This document shows positions 1-6,514 of a DNA stretch of 11,072 nt, in pieces (the stretch's first letter is position 1; the number at the start of each line of letters is the position of its first letter). The notes below the pieces were generated by a model. That model was not told the origin of the DNA and did not search any database. It was given only the letters and a program-made list of their open reading frames with translations. The position numbers and the translations under genes are program-made. Source of the DNA: Gammaproteobacteria bacterium (GTDB lineage: Bacteria > Pseudomonadota > Gammaproteobacteria > UBA9214); assembly GCA_029859555.1 (NCBI GenBank), contig JAOUCV010000047.1:1-11072 (forward strand), written 5' to 3'.

Positions 1-266
1 TGGATGTCCGTCATCCGCTGAAGCAATACGATCAACAGGTCCTGAGCTGGTGTTACAGCGCCGAATTGCAGACCCATGTGCTGCTCACCAAGGCCGACAA
101 GCTCAAGCGCGGACCTGCGCAGGCGGCACTGTTGCAAACCCGCAAGGCACTGGAAAGACTGCACCCCGAGGCATCCAGCCAGTTATTTTCGGCGCACACG
201 CGCGCCGGCAATGAGCAACTGCAGCAGGTACTGAATCACTGGCTGGGGCTGGTGCCAGCGGAGTAA
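1..266 (+). CDS. engB: Ribosome biogenesis GTP-binding protein EngB (YihA/YsxC), C-terminal part only
   Basis: This is the 3' end of a gene that begins upstream of the window; about 87 codons are visible in the frame starting at base 3, ending at TAA 264-266. The peptide opens with DVRHPLKQYDQQVLSW and continues LLTKADKLKRG, matching the EngB family segment after the G3 motif. TKAD is the G4 guanine-specificity motif of TRAFAC GTPases. EngB is a small essential GTPase (about 200 residues) that acts in the cytoplasm in assembly of the large ribosomal subunit. The G1-G3 motifs lie outside the window. The gene converges on polA, the order seen in E. coli and Pseudomonas, and is followed after 21 bases by a strong hairpin terminator. 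Identity is secure from the motif run and synteny; completeness of the N-terminus cannot be judged. Confidence 0.93.
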   Translation, partial: DVRHPLKQYDQQVLSWCYSAELQTHVLLTKADKLKRGPAQAALLQTRKALERLHPEASSQLFSAHTRAGNEQLQQVLNHWLGLVPAE

Positions 267-284
267 TCAAGTCACGGTGCGGAG

Positions 285-501
285 AAAAAAAACCCCGGCG
301 AGGGGGATTTCTGCCGGGGTTTTTAAAATACCTGGCTTAAACCGTACCAGGCAAGGAGGCAGCCCACTCAGGGAGTGGAGTGGGGCAGTAACCTCCGTTC
401 AGTAAGTAAGAGGACACAACATCGAAAAGGTTCCCGCTGCAAGTCAAATGGGAAGCGGCCGTGAAAAACACACCAGCGTTGATTTTTATTTAAAGTTTAC
501 A
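285..501 (-). ncRNA. Candidate small RNA at the Spot 42/ErsA locus (downstream of polA)
   Basis: The 267-590 interval has no convincing ORF on either strand. On the - strand it contains an extended -10 promoter (TGCTATAAT, 515 to 507), then about 210 bases ending in the hairpin and T-run at 324-285. Foldable elements lie between: CCCACTC (363-369) pairs with GAGTGGG (378-384), with an alternative CCACTC/GAGTGG hairpin (364-378), and TTCCC (431-435) can pair with GGGAA (450-454). Established context: E. coli spf (Spot 42) lies downstream of polA, between polA and yihA/engB, and Pseudomonas ErsA is also between engB and polA. I see no obvious primary-sequence match to either RNA. The call rests on position, promoter, terminator and hairpins, so it is an inference. 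The 5' end could lie further in, giving a shorter RNA. Confidence 0.4.
288..324. terminator. Bidirectional Rho-independent terminator between engB and the polA side
   Basis: A 12-bp perfect stem (288-299 with 313-324; core AACCCCGGC / GCCGGGGTT) closes a 13-base loop. Read on + it ends in five T (320-324) after the GC core and would stop engB. Read on - the stem is followed by eight T (complement of the A-run 285-292), an even better terminator for transcripts arriving from the polA side or from a small RNA gene in 325-501. Confidence 0.85.
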
Positions 502-508
502 CTATAAT
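479..508 (+). promoter_or_regulatory. Possible promoter reading into the 3' end of polA (antisense)
   Basis: TTGATT (479-484), an 18-base spacer and a perfect TATAAT (503-508) form a plausible sigma-70 promoter on +. Transcripts would start near 515 and run antisense through the end of polA. The -10 overlaps the - strand -10 because CTATAATTATAG (502-513) is a perfect palindrome. Hexamers are common in AT-rich DNA by chance, so confidence is modest. Confidence 0.3.
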
Positions 509-560
509 TATAGCACTATTTATAATAAAAATGTTTTATTACAATATGTTATAAATTATA
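481..560. other. Extremely AT-rich intergenic island downstream of polA
   Basis: I count 10 G/C in these 80 bases (12.5%), against clearly GC-rich genes on both sides. The island holds the palindromic -10 element (502-513) and lies 31 bases beyond the polA stop. It carries no ORF. It may be an UP element or promoter region for a small RNA, or a binding site for an AT-seeking nucleoid protein; the sequence alone cannot decide. Confidence 0.7.
507..515 (-). promoter_or_regulatory. Extended -10 promoter reading towards the engB/polA terminator
   Basis: On the - strand the sequence is TGCTATAAT, a perfect -10 hexamer with the TG extension. No good -35 is present at 16-18 bases, but the upstream DNA (516-560) is almost pure A/T and could act as an UP element. 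A start near 500 is predicted, giving the candidate small RNA. Confidence 0.45.
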
Positions 561-590
561 AATTGTCAGGCATGCACTGTATTTTGGCTA

Positions 591-3311
591 TCAGTGTGCC
601 TCGTCCCAATTAGTGCCGGTACCGATATCCACGACCAGCGGCACTTTCAGGGCCGCCGCGTTACCCATGATCGCGACAATCTGCGGCCGTGCCGCCTCCA
701 CATCCTGTGCAGCAATCTCGAACACCAGCTCATCGTGCACCTGCATGATCATGGCGATATCCAGACCGGTGTCCGTCTGCAACCAGGCATGCATATCAAT
801 CATGGCTCGCTTGATGATATCCGCCGCCGTACCCTGCATCGGCGCATTAATGGCAGTACGCTCGGCCGCTGCCCGTACCTGGCCATTACGCGCATTAATG
901 TCCGGCAAGTACAGGCGCCGACCAAACACCGTTTCGACATAACCCTGCCCGCGCGCCTGCTCGCGGGTGGCCTCCATGTACGCGTAGACGCCCGGGTAGC
1001 GCGCAAAATACAGATCGATATATTCCTGTGCCGCGCCACGGGGAATACCCAGCTGCTTCGCCAGGCCGAAGGCCGACATGCCGTAAATGAGACCAAAGTT
1101 GATTGCCTTGGCAGAGCGTCGCTGCTCGTTGCTTACCGCTTCCGGCAGCACCCCGAATACCTCGGCGGCAGTGGCCCGGTGCACATCCTCACCGGCAGAA
1201 AAGGCGCTGAGCAGGCCGGCATCCGATGACAGGTGCGCCATGATGCGTAATTCGATCTGCGAATAGTCCGCCGCCAGCAACAACCGCTCAGGCCCGGCAA
1301 TAAAGGCCTGGCGAATACGCCGGCCCTCCTCGGTGCGCACCGGGATATTCTGCAGATTCGGGTCCGATGACGACAGCCGCCCGGTCGCCGCCACCGCCTG
1401 ATGGTAGGAGGTGTGCACCCGGCCGGTATCAACACAGACCTGCAACGGCAGCTTGTCGGTATAGGTCGACTTGAGTTTACTGAGCGAGCGGTGCTCAAGA
1501 ATCAGCCGCGGCAACGGGTAATCCAGCGCCAGCTCCTGCAACACCGACTCGGCCGTCGACGGTGCGCCTTTCGGCGTCTTTGCCAGCACCGGCAACTGCA
1601 GCTTCTCGAACAACAGCTGCTGGATCTGCTTGGGTGAGCCGAGGTTAAACGGCTGCCCCGCCTCGCGCTGCGCCTCCTGCTCCAGTTTATTGATGCGACC
1701 GGCAAGCTCCTCGCTTTGTTGTGCCAGCATGCCGGTATCAATAGCGACGCCGGTCTGCTCCATATCGGAAAGCACCGTCACCAGCGGCATTTCAATGTCC
1801 GTAAACACCTTCTCCAGCTCCGCCTGTGCCGTTAGTTTCGGCCACATGGCCTGGTGCAGGCGCAGTGTGACATCTGCATCTTCAGCGGCATACGGTGCCG
1901 CCGTTTCCACCGGCACCTCGTTGAATGTCAGCTGCCTGGCGCCTTTGCCGGCCACGTCCTCGTACTTGATGGTGGTGTGGTTGAGGTAGCGCAACGCCAC
2001 CGCATCCATGTTGTGGCGGGTCGCGGTACTCTCCAGCACATAGGACTCCAGCATGGTGTCATAAGCAATACCGGATAACTTAATATTATGATTACTAAGT
2101 ACATTTCTATCATACTTAATGTTATGTCCAATTATATAGTTATCTTTATTTTCAAGCACAGGCCGTAACCGTGCCAGTACGCTGTCGCGATCCAGCTGCT
2201 CCGGCGCACCCGGGTAGTCATGCGCGACTGGCACATAGGCCGCCTCTCCGGCCTCGACCGCAAACGACACACCGACGATGCGGGCGGCCATGTAATCGAG
2301 GCTGGTGGTCTCGGTATCAAAGGCGAACACCCCGGCAGACTGTAAACGCTGCAACCAGTCATCCAGCTGTGCCTCGGTCAACACGGTTTCATAAACCGCC
2401 CCGGCCTCACTGGCATCAGGCACGCCGGCACCGACCCGGGCAGCGTCGCCGTCGAGTTCTTCCAGCAACCTGGAAAAATCCAGTTGTGTGTATAACTCCC
2501 GCAGTCGCTCCGTGTCCTGCCCCTGCAGCTGTAAATCCTGCGGCGCTGACTCCAGCTCCAGGTCGCAGCGTATCGTGGTCAGCTCGCGTGACAGCGGCAA
2601 CATGTCCAGCGAGGCGCGCAGGCTCTCCCCGACCTTGCCCTTGATCTCGTCCGCCTGTTCCATCACCGCATCCAGCGAGCCGTAGTGCGTCAGCCATTTG
2701 GCCGCCGTCTTCGGACCCACCTTGGGTACGCCGGGAATGTTGTCGGATGTATCACCCGTCAAGGCAAGAAAATCAATGATTTGCCCCGGCTGTACACCAA
2801 ATTTTTCGAGTACGCCGTTACGGTCCAGCGCGGTTCTCGACATGGTGTTTACCAGTGTCACGTGCTCATCCACCAACTGCGCCATGTCCTTGTCACCGGT
2901 AGAAATGACGGTGTCCATGCCGTTGGCCGAGGCCTGCCGGGCAAGCGTGCCAATGACATCGTCCGCCTCTACCCCGCTGACCTGCAGCAATGGCAAGCCC
3001 ATTGCCCGCACCAGTGCATGCAACGGTTCTACCTGCACGGCCAGTTCCTCCGGCATGGAAGGCCGGTTGGCCTTGTACTCGCTATACATCTCATGGCGAA
3101 AGGTCTTGCCACGTGCGTCAAAGACCACCGCCATGTTATGCGGGTCGTAATCCGCAATCAGGCTGCGCAGCATATTGACGACACCGAGCGCCGCACCGGT
3201 CGGCTCGCCACTGGCATTCGTCAGCAGTTGCAGGTTCGGAACATGGAAGGCGCGGTACAGGTAGGATGACCCGTCGACCAGCAGGAAGGGTCTGGATTGT
3301 TTTGCAGACAT
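591..3311 (-). CDS. polA: DNA polymerase I (5'-3' exonuclease, 3'-5' exonuclease and polymerase)
   Basis: A full-length PolA of 906 residues, cytoplasmic, for gap filling, Okazaki primer removal and repair. The 5' nuclease comes first: VDGSSYLYRAF with D13, then EADDVIG, STGDKDMAQL and GDTSDNIPGVPKVGPKTA. The proofreading domain keeps ExoI FDTET (D332, E334), ExoII HNIKYD (D401) and ExoIII YAAEDADVT (Y474, D478). The polymerase has motif A DYSQIELR (D682), motif B RRSAKAINFGLIYG and motif C VHDELVFE (D860, E861), so all three activities look intact. I chose the ATG at 3311 because the product then starts MSAKQSRPFLLVDGSS, the same spacing as E. coli; an in-frame ATG at 3377 would add 22 residues with no family support. 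Neither start has a clear ribosome binding site, and no confident promoter is visible in the divergent gap 3312-3473. Codons for residues about 386-412 are unusually AT-rich. Confidence 0.96.
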   Translation of the reverse strand: MSAKQSRPFLLVDGSSYLYRAFHVPNLQLLTNASGEPTGAALGVVNMLRSLIADYDPHNMAVVFDARGKTFRHEMYSEYKANRPSMPEELAVQVEPLHALVRAMGLPLLQVSGVEADDVIGTLARQASANGMDTVISTGDKDMAQLVDEHVTLVNTMSRTALDRNGVLEKFGVQPGQIIDFLALTGDTSDNIPGVPKVGPKTAAKWLTHYGSLDAVMEQADEIKGKVGESLRASLDMLPLSRELTTIRCDLELESAPQDLQLQGQDTERLRELYTQLDFSRLLEELDGDAARVGAGVPDASEAGAVYETVLTEAQLDDWLQRLQSAGVFAFDTETTSLDYMAARIVGVSFAVEAGEAAYVPVAHDYPGAPEQLDRDSVLARLRPVLENKDNYIIGHNIKYDRNVLSNHNIKLSGIAYDTMLESYVLESTATRHNMDAVALRYLNHTTIKYEDVAGKGARQLTFNEVPVETAAPYAAEDADVTLRLHQAMWPKLTAQAELEKVFTDIEMPLVTVLSDMEQTGVAIDTGMLAQQSEELAGRINKLEQEAQREAGQPFNLGSPKQIQQLLFEKLQLPVLAKTPKGAPSTAESVLQELALDYPLPRLILEHRSLSKLKSTYTDKLPLQVCVDTGRVHTSYHQAVAATGRLSSSDPNLQNIPVRTEEGRRIRQAFIAGPERLLLAADYSQIELRIMAHLSSDAGLLSAFSAGEDVHRATAAEVFGVLPEAVSNEQRRSAKAINFGLIYGMSAFGLAKQLGIPRGAAQEYIDLYFARYPGVYAYMEATREQARGQGYVETVFGRRLYLPDINARNGQVRAAAERTAINAPMQGTAADIIKRAMIDMHAWLQTDTGLDIAMIMQVHDELVFEIAAQDVEAARPQIVAIMGNAAALKVPLVVDIGTGTNWDEAH
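2077..2155 (-). other. AT-rich codon island inside polA (proofreading domain, ExoII)
   Basis: I count 15 G/C in 79 bases (about 19%) inside a GC-rich gene. The reading frame is intact and encodes residues about 386-412, including the ExoII motif GHNIKYD. Codons used here include ATA, AGA, GGA, AGT, TTA, GTA and CTT, which the flanking polA sequence largely avoids. The edges are abrupt: GC-rich codons resume at about 2076 and 2156. It is not a frameshift or insertion, since alignment to E. coli PolA needs no gap here as far as I can recall. Confidence 0.75.
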
Positions 3312-3473
3312 GATCAGGAACGTGTACCCGGGGTTTGTGATTATTGCCGAACTGCCGTAACCGGCGCTTTGCGTCATGGTATCATTATTGTCGAGCCAGG
3401 CTTAGCGGCCGCTGCCACACATGACAATTGCCCGCAAAGTCCCGGAACAACATGAGAATCAGGATATTACAAC

Positions 3474-3821
3474 ATGCTTAATCGTCTTGCCCTGCTGCTG
3501 CTGGTGACTGCACTACCGGTTCAGGCAGTACCGCCACCGGACCTTGAACCGCTGCCCGAGCTGCCGCCGCCAGCGGTTGAGACGCCGCCGGCACCCACCG
3601 GACTGGCCGATGAAGATCTCGAACCGGAGGTAAAGATTATCAAGCGTGACGATGCCGTCATCCACGAATACCGCAGCGGCGGCCGGCTCTACATGGTCAA
3701 GGTCATACCGACACGGGGCTACCCCTACTACCTGTACGATGCAGATGGTAACGGTTCGCTGGAATCCCGGCAGGATCGGCTGGAGCCGGTGATCCCCCGC
3801 TGGGTGATACACCGCTGGTAA
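3474..3821 (+). CDS. DUF2782 exported protein
   Basis: A 115-residue protein with an N-terminal signal peptide (residues 1-18, ending PVQA), a proline-rich linker (about 19-45) and a C-terminal domain with VKIIKRDDAVIHEYRSGGRL, a YMVKVIPTRGYPYYLYD strand region and a terminal PRWVIHRW. This pattern is that of DUF2782, a small periplasmic family of unknown function common in gammaproteobacteria. In Pseudomonas the family member also lies next to polA, there followed by thrB; here a TRAP permease follows after 51 bases, so co-transcription with dctQ-dctM is possible. An AGGA (3461-3464) lies 9 bases before the ATG. Function cannot be assigned from sequence. The family call is from remembered consensus. 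Confidence 0.8.
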   Translation: MLNRLALLLLVTALPVQAVPPPDLEPLPELPPPAVETPPAPTGLADEDLEPEVKIIKRDDAVIHEYRSGGRLYMVKVIPTRGYPYYLYDADGNGSLESRQDRLEPVIPRWVIHRW

Positions 3822-3872
3822 TCCGGTCTGTCGCCTTCTGAATTTCCGCATGTCCGCAAGGACAAGAGCCAC

Positions 3873-4424
3873 ATGTACGCACGACTGCAAAGCCTCGCTG
3901 TTTTACTGGATCGCCTCGCCGAGAAAACCGGGCGCATCATCGCCTGGCTGACACTTGCCATGGTGTTGATCACCTTCGCCGTGGTGGTGTTACGCAAATT
4001 GTTCGAAACCGGATCCATTGCGCTGCAGGAATCGGTTAGCTACCTGCACGCCGCCGTGTTCATGCTGGCGGCCGCCTATACCCTGAAACATGACGGCCAT
4101 GTACGCGTCGATATCTTCTATCAAAAGTATTCTGCACGCACACGTGCCTGGGTAGACCTGCTGGGGACCCTGTTGCTGCTGTTCCCGGTATGCCTTTATA
4201 TCTTCTTCTCCAGCCTGGAATACGTGTCGGCCTCCTGGTCGATACTGGAAGGTTCACGTGAGGCGGACGGACTGGACGGGGTGTTCCTGCTGAAAACAGC
4301 CATACCGGTGATGGCCATACTACTGCTGTTGCAAGGCTGCTCCATCATCCTGCACAAACTGCTGTTGCTGGCCGGTCACCCGCTTCCCGGTGATCCGGGA
4401 AGCGATCCGGACCGGGAAGGCTAA
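3873..4424 (+). CDS. dctQ: TRAP transporter small permease subunit (DctQ family)
   Basis: A 183-residue inner-membrane protein with four predicted membrane segments at about residues 22-44, 53-72, 92-115 and 138-166. Between TM2 and TM3 is the family signature HDGHVRVDIFY, and QESVSYLHAAVF before it is also typical of DctQ. DctQ subunits scaffold the large DctM permease and help dock the periplasmic binding protein. AAGGA (3858-3862) lies 10 bases before the ATG. The stop is followed after 2 bases by the dctM start, so the two are surely one operon and probably translationally coupled. The cytoplasmic tail after TM4 is short and rich in Gly, Pro and Asp. The symbol is the generic family name; the substrate is inferred from the binding protein further downstream. 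Confidence 0.92.
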   Translation: MYARLQSLAVLLDRLAEKTGRIIAWLTLAMVLITFAVVVLRKLFETGSIALQESVSYLHAAVFMLAAAYTLKHDGHVRVDIFYQKYSARTRAWVDLLGTLLLLFPVCLYIFFSSLEYVSASWSILEGSREADGLDGVFLLKTAIPVMAILLLLQGCSIILHKLLLLAGHPLPGDPGSDPDREG

Positions 4425-4426
4425 CC

Positions 4427-5815
4427 ATGGCAGAGATATTTCCCCTGCTGCTGTTTCTCGCGGTCTGCCTGGTCTTGATGGCGGGCTATCCGGTAGCGTT
4501 TTCGCTGGCAGGCACGGCGCTGGCCTTTGCCTTCATCGGCGAGCTCAGCGGCCATTTCGACGGCGCGTTTTTGCAGGCATTGCCCAACCGTTTATACGGC
4601 ATCATGACCAACGTCACCTTGATTGCGGTACCGTTGTTTGTCTTCATGGGGGTGATGCTGGAGCGTTCCCGGGTGGCCGAGAACCTGCTCGACACCATGG
4701 CAGAAGTTTTCGGCCAGCTCCGCGGCGGACTTGGCTACTCGGTCACCATTGTTGGCATGCTGCTGGCCGCGAGTACCGGCATCGTTGGTGCCACCGTGGT
4801 CACCATGGGGTTGCTGTCATTACCCACCATGCTGCGACACGGCTATGACCCGCGTATCGCCTCAGGGGTCATTTGTGCATCCGGCACGCTGGGACAGATC
4901 ATCCCGCCCTCGATCGTGCTGGTGTTGCTGGGCGATGTGCTGTCGACTGCCTACCAGCAGGCACAGCTGGACATGGGTATCTATGCCACCGATACCGTCT
5001 CGGTTGGTGACCTGTTTACCGGTGCGCTGATACCCGGCCTGCTGCTGGTTTCGCTGTACCTGCTGTGGCTGGCCTTTGTCGCTCACAGCCGGCCCGATGC
5101 CATGCCGGCAATCAAGCAACAGCCGCCGGCTACCACAGCAGCTGGCAGCCTGGCGCGCCGGGTCTTGCGGGGGCTGTTGCCGCCGCTGTTACTGATTATC
5201 GCGGTACTGGGATCAATCCTCGCCGGCATCGCCACGCCGACCGAGGCCGCCTCGGTCGGCGCCATGGGTGCCATACTGCTGGCCGCCAGCCGCCGTCAAT
5301 GCAACCTGGAAATCTTTCAGGAAGTCGTGCGCAGCACCACCCGCATCACCTGCATGGTATTCCTGATCCTTATTGGTGCATCGATATTTTCACTGGTATT
5401 CCGGGGCTTTGGCGGCGACGTCGTGGTCGCCGAGCTGCTCAACAGCCTGCCCGGCGGCAAGTTTGGCGCCATGCTGGCGGTAATGCTGCTGATGTTCCTG
5501 CTGGGCTTCGTGCTCGACTTTATCGAGATTACCTTTGTGGTGGTACCGATCGTCGGCCCGGTACTGCTGGCCATGGGCATCGACCCGGTATGGCTGGGCA
5601 TCATGATCGCGCTGAACCTGCAAACCTCGTTCCTGACGCCGCCCTTCGGCTTTGCGCTGTTCTATTTACGCGGTGTGGCGCCCGCCGAGGTCAGCACCCG
5701 GCAAATCTATGCTGGCGTGGCCCCCTTCATCGGCCTGCAACTGCTAATGCTGCTGATGCTGGCGCTGTGGCCAAAAATCGTCACCTGGCTACCTGATTTT
5801 GTTTACCAGAATTGA
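4427..5815 (+). CDS. dctM: TRAP transporter large permease subunit (DctM family)
   Basis: A 462-residue, very hydrophobic protein that forms the transport channel of a Na+-driven TRAP transporter. Family signatures are visible in order: GYPVAFSLAGTALAF near the N-terminus, PLFVFMGVMLERS, then ICASGTLGQIIPPSIVLVLL, and in the second half LDFIEITFVVVPIVGP and NLQTSFLTPPFGFALFYLRG. A mid-protein hydrophilic stretch (roughly residues 223-245, SRPDAMPAIKQQPP) separates the two inverted halves. This, with the TakP-like binding protein, suggests the FcbT3-type DctM group (mannitol/chloroaromatic COG name), although the COG name does not fix the substrate. A GGAAGG stretch just before the dctQ stop serves as ribosome binding site. 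No terminator follows within the 108 bases before pagL. Confidence 0.95.
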   Translation: MAEIFPLLLFLAVCLVLMAGYPVAFSLAGTALAFAFIGELSGHFDGAFLQALPNRLYGIMTNVTLIAVPLFVFMGVMLERSRVAENLLDTMAEVFGQLRGGLGYSVTIVGMLLAASTGIVGATVVTMGLLSLPTMLRHGYDPRIASGVICASGTLGQIIPPSIVLVLLGDVLSTAYQQAQLDMGIYATDTVSVGDLFTGALIPGLLLVSLYLLWLAFVAHSRPDAMPAIKQQPPATTAAGSLARRVLRGLLPPLLLIIAVLGSILAGIATPTEAASVGAMGAILLAASRRQCNLEIFQEVVRSTTRITCMVFLILIGASIFSLVFRGFGGDVVVAELLNSLPGGKFGAMLAVMLLMFLLGFVLDFIEITFVVVPIVGPVLLAMGIDPVWLGIMIALNLQTSFLTPPFGFALFYLRGVAPAEVSTRQIYAGVAPFIGLQLLMLLMLALWPKIVTWLPDFVYQN

Positions 5816-5923
5816 TAGGATAACAATCCGGGAGCGTTTCCACTCTGCGTGGACCTGGACAGACGATCAGCATTTTGCATAAACATTATCAGCACTACAG
5901 GTAAATATTTGTACAGGTATGAC

Positions 5924-6490
5924 ATGAAACGATATACACACTGGCTATTCATTCTGGCCTTGCTCGGCTGCAGCGGTGCACAGGCCAACGGCAACAACTG
6001 GATTGATGCCTTGTCTTTCTCCTATGGTGAAGACCTGGATGACAACGACACCACGCTGTACCGCTTCGGGCTGCAGAATAAATGGGAGCGCACCTGGCTG
6101 AACGGCGGTGCCTGGTACGTCGGTGGCTACTGGGATGCCGAGCTGTCGTACATGGAATCCGACCATAAAAACAGCGAAAACGACGAGCTGTTTGCCGTCG
6201 GTCTGACACCGGTATTCCGATTTCAACGCGATACCAGTCTTTCCAGTGGAGTATCACCCTACGCAGAAGTCGGTATCGGTCCGCACCTGATTTCGGAAAC
6301 ACGCCTTGGTAAGCAGCAATATTCGACCGCCTTTCAGTTCGGCAGCGTGCTCGGCTTTGGGCTGGGCTTTGGCGACAAGGGGCAGTACGAAATTTCCTAC
6401 CGCTTGCAGCACCTTTCAAATGGCGATATCAAGACACCCAACCAGGGTATGAACCTGCACCTGCTGCGGCTCGGCTATTCTTTCGATTAG
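5924..6490 (+). CDS. pagL: PagL-family lipid A 3-O-deacylase (acyloxyacyl hydrolase)
   Basis: A 188-residue outer-membrane beta-barrel enzyme that removes the 3-O acyl chain of lipid A. A signal peptide (MKRYTHWLFILALLGCSGAQA, cleavage probably after AQA) precedes alternating hydrophobic and aromatic strands. The C-terminus has the hallmark RLQHLSNGDIKTPNQGMN, in which H163 and S165 correspond to the catalytic His126 and Ser128 of Pseudomonas aeruginosa PagL. The residue at the Glu140 position of that enzyme is N177 here. The chain ends in aromatic GYSFD, typical of barrel proteins. I chose ATG 5924 over an in-frame ATG at 5849 because only the later one starts a signal peptide; the ribosome binding site is weak (AGG at 5915-5917). 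A LLGC lipobox-like run in the signal is noted, but lipidation would be unusual for this family. It lies between the TRAP permease and binding-protein genes. Confidence 0.88.
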   Translation: MKRYTHWLFILALLGCSGAQANGNNWIDALSFSYGEDLDDNDTTLYRFGLQNKWERTWLNGGAWYVGGYWDAELSYMESDHKNSENDELFAVGLTPVFRFQRDTSLSSGVSPYAEVGIGPHLISETRLGKQQYSTAFQFGSVLGFGLGFGDKGQYEISYRLQHLSNGDIKTPNQGMNLHLLRLGYSFD

Positions 6491-6514
6491 CCGTTCACTG
6501 CGACCCGGCGGCTA
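6488..6514. terminator. Stop-codon hairpin between convergent pagL and the TRAP binding-protein gene
   Basis: TAGCCG (6488-6493) and CGGCTA (6509-6514) form a perfect 6-bp inverted repeat with a 15-base loop. Its arms contain the stop codons of both convergent genes (TAG 6488-6490 on +, TAG 6514-6512 on -). There is no T-run on either side, so intrinsic termination is doubtful; no better terminator is visible between the two genes, which are separated by only 21 bases. Confidence 0.3.

Noticed and set aside
331..351. CCTGG/CCAGG hairpin in the engB-polA interval
   Set aside because: Only 5 bp with an 11-base loop; too weak to list as a structure on its own.
2077..2155. Promoter elements within the AT-rich polA island (TTGAAA and TATAAT on -)
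   Set aside because: The spacing is 13 bases, too short for sigma-70, and other pairings fit consensus poorly.
594..3269. Several long + strand frames antisense to polA (for example 594-1229, 2171-2644, 2685-3269)
   Set aside because: They lie wholly inside a conserved polA, have arginine/histidine-rich compositions typical of shadow frames in GC-rich DNA, and show no domain.
5065..5796. A 243-residue + frame inside dctM
   Set aside because: It overlaps the secure DctM coding sequence in another frame and its low-complexity composition is that of a shadow ORF.
5808..5830. A lac-operator-like string (AATTGATAGGATAACAATCC) just after dctM
   Set aside because: It resembles half of lacO but lacks the dyad symmetry of the right arm, overlaps the dctM stop codon, and no LacI-type regulator is in the window.
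5849..5923. The 25-residue N-terminal extension of PagL
   Set aside because: The residues are charged and polar with no signal character, while the next Met begins a normal signal peptide.
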